Shown in pieces: positions 5,396-6,512 of a DNA stretch of 6,512 bases. Each line of letters starts with the position of its first letter. Position 1 is the stretch's first letter. Below the pieces are notes generated by a model. The model was not told the DNA's origin and did no database searches. It was given only the letters and a program-made list of their open reading frames with translations. The stretch spans positions 1 through 6,512 of the forward strand of contig JAATGE010000452.1 of NCBI GenBank assembly GCA_015654825.1. Direction: 5' to 3'. The translations under genes were made by a program, and so were the position numbers. The stretch comes from Rhodospirillales bacterium. GTDB taxonomy: Bacteria > Pseudomonadota > Alphaproteobacteria > Acetobacterales > Acetobacteraceae.

Positions 5396-6246
5396 CAACA
5401 CCACTCGGCGCCGCTCCTGGCGACCTCGCGGAGGTCGAGCGGATCGTTCGTGCGGCAGGCACCTCGTTCTATCGCGGCATGCGCATCCTGCCGCCTGACC
5501 GGCGCGCGGCGCTGTACGCGATCTATGCATTCTGCCGCCTGGTCGACGATATCGCCGACGAGCCCGCGCCGCTGGCCGAAAAACAGGCGTTGCTGGCCGC
5601 GTGGCGGGACCGCATCGCGGCCCTCGCGCGGCGCGAGGCCGACAATCCCGTGACCCGCGTGCTGCTGCCAGCGATCCGGCTCTTTGCCCTGCGCGAGGCG
5701 GATTTCCTGGCGGTCATCGACGGCATGCAGAGCGATGCCGAAACCGTCGTGGTCGCGCCTTACTGGATCGAGCTCGATCTTTATTGCGACCGCGTAGCCT
5801 CCGCGGTCGGGCGCCTGGCGGTGCGCGCCTTCGGCGATGCGAGCCCGGCGGCCGACGAGGTCGCCTACCATCTGGGGCGCGCCTTGCAGTTGACCAATAT
5901 TCTCCGCGACCTCGCGGAGGACGCCGCCCGGGGGCGCCTTTATCTGCCGCGGGAATACCTGCTCGAGGCCGGTGTACTGCTTGCGCCACAAGCGGCCCTG
6001 GCGAGCGCCAGCCTACCCGCTGTCTGCGAACGGGTGGCGGGCGAGGCGCACGCGCATTTTGCCGCCGCCAGGGCCGCCATGAAGCGGTGCGCGCCGGCGG
6101 CAATGCGGCCCGCCCGGATCATGGCGGCAACCTATGCCGCGGTGCTGGGCGCGCTGGAGCGTCGTGGCTGGTCGCGGCCGGCGGAGGCGGTGCGCGTGCC
6201 CGGCTGGCGGAAGCTGCTGATCGCGGCACGCTACGCGGTGACGTGA
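5392..6246 (+). CDS. hpnD: HpnD, presqualene diphosphate synthase
   Basis: HpnD condenses two farnesyl diphosphates to presqualene diphosphate, which HpnC then uses; this is the entry to squalene and hopanoids. It has 284 residues, the usual size. The conserved opening VRAAGTSFYRGMRILPPDRR (19-38) leads into YAFCRLVDDIAD with the first Asp-rich motif at 52-56. Next come DLYCDRVASAVGRL (129-142), the squalene/phytoene synthase signature region, and LTNILRDLAEDAARGRLYLP (167-186) with the second metal-binding motif Asp173/Asp177. No membrane segment is seen. The start is GTG 5392, sharing GTGA with the hpnC stop, which is classic translational coupling. The same frame is open upstream to 5191, but that part lies inside hpnC and lacks family similarity. 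A plain phytoene synthase is the nearest alternative, but the position after hpnC makes HpnD nearly certain. hpnE would normally follow, and here at least 266 non-coding bases do. Confidence 0.94.
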   Translation: MTTPLGAAPGDLAEVERIVRAAGTSFYRGMRILPPDRRAALYAIYAFCRLVDDIADEPAPLAEKQALLAAWRDRIAALARREADNPVTRVLLPAIRLFALREADFLAVIDGMQSDAETVVVAPYWIELDLYCDRVASAVGRLAVRAFGDASPAADEVAYHLGRALQLTNILRDLAEDAARGRLYLPREYLLEAGVLLAPQAALASASLPAVCERVAGEAHAHFAAARAAMKRCAPAAMRPARIMAATYAAVLGALERRGWSRPAEAVRVPGWRKLLIAARYAVT

Positions 6247-6256
6247 GGGGTCTGAA

Positions 6257-6272
6257 AATTATTAAAAGTTTT
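6257..6272. repeat. Partial match to the arm of the hpnA-hpnB palindrome
   Basis: AATTATTAAAAGTTTT matches 14 of 16 bases of the arm at 3228-3243 (AATTAACAAAAGTTTT) in the same orientation. It begins 11 bases after the hpnD stop. No second arm is found nearby, so it may be half of a related element. The match is short and AT-rich, so chance is possible. Confidence 0.4.
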
Positions 6273-6413
6273 GGGGCTGTCCCAGATACGCCTGTGCAAT
6301 CGCGCCCGTGGACCAACCGTTTCGGCTGCGGTAGGCGCGGCAAGCGGTGCGGCGCCACCAGTTTCTTGGTTGGGTTGGAGCGCCGTTTCTTCGTCCCGGC
6401 CATAAGCACCAGG

Positions 6414-6511
6414 GGCTGCGCGCGCAGGTGCGGTCAAGGCTGGCCCCGCCGCTTTGCGGGGCCACCGCGCAGCGGCGCGCAGCGGCCTTGAGGGCACCTG
6501 CGCGGGCAGCC
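6414..6511. repeat. 98-bp GC-rich palindrome with nested hairpin
   Basis: Bases 6414-6440 pair with 6485-6511 at 24 of 27 positions, including an uninterrupted 11-bp block, CGCGCAGGTGC with GCACCTGCGCG. Inside, TGGCCCCGC (6441-6449) and GCGGGGCCA (6456-6464) form a perfect 9-bp stem, followed by a GCGCAGCGGC-type direct duplication (6467-6484). There is no T-run beyond the visible end. It could be a strong transcription-stopping structure after hpnD, a REP-type repeat, or one end of a larger element cut by the window. Confidence 0.65.
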
Positions 6512-6512
6512 A

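Larger units (their letters stand above)
6247..6512. other. Non-coding, repeat-rich region after hpnD
   Basis: No gene is convincing on either strand in these 266 bases, and there is no flavoprotein start (GxGxxG) that would mark hpnE. The region begins with an AT-rich motif, followed by GGGGCTGTCCCAGATA at 6273-6288, which has the look of a transposon or IS end but is unassigned. It ends in a large GC-rich palindrome that runs to the window edge. Confidence 0.55.

Noticed and set aside
4436..5530. 364-residue open frame antisense to hpnC/hpnD
   Set aside because: It is a shadow of hpnC, again Arg/Gly/Gln-rich and without any motif.

Overview
The window looks like GC-rich chromosomal DNA from an alphaproteobacterium, most likely an acetic-acid-bacteria relative (Acetobacteraceae, Rhodospirillales). 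Three things point there: the gene order hpnA-hpnB-hpnC-hpnD, a tRNA-Leu directly upstream of the trigger factor gene, and an AT-rich nested palindrome of a kind I associate with Acetobacteraceae intergenic regions. The family assignment is inference from recalled patterns, not from a search.

Left part (1-1120, minus strand): the N-terminal three quarters of trigger factor (tig), cut by the window edge, with a tRNA-Leu(UAG) carrying an encoded CCA 46 bases upstream on the same strand. A weak promoter candidate lies upstream of the tRNA. Positions 1121-1492 hold no convincing gene. They do hold a roughly 216-bp element (1181-1396) with 24-bp inverted ends (22/24 matching) and at least six short perfect hairpins, then an AT-rich stretch with three evenly spaced TTGAT/ATCAA half-sites.

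Middle and right (1493-6246, plus strand): a small secreted protein with a PEP-CTERM sorting signal comes first, followed by four hopanoid/squalene genes. HpnD joins two farnesyl diphosphates to presqualene diphosphate, and HpnC converts that to hydroxysqualene. HpnE (reduction to squalene) and HpnF/Shc (cyclisation to hopene) are not in the window and would be expected downstream. HpnA (a sugar-epimerase-like SDR) and HpnB (a membrane GT2 glycosyltransferase) are co-conserved but biochemically undefined. hpnB, hpnC and hpnD overlap and look translationally coupled. hpnA is separated from them by 390 bp containing a near-perfect 30-bp-arm palindrome.

After hpnD (6247-6512) there is non-coding, repeat-rich DNA instead of an immediate hpnE: a half-copy-like AT-rich motif and a large GC-rich palindrome with 27-nt arms. 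The coding content is recognisable and I do not see an undescribed protein system. The least explained material is the set of structured intergenic elements and the PEP-CTERM protein beside the hopanoid genes.
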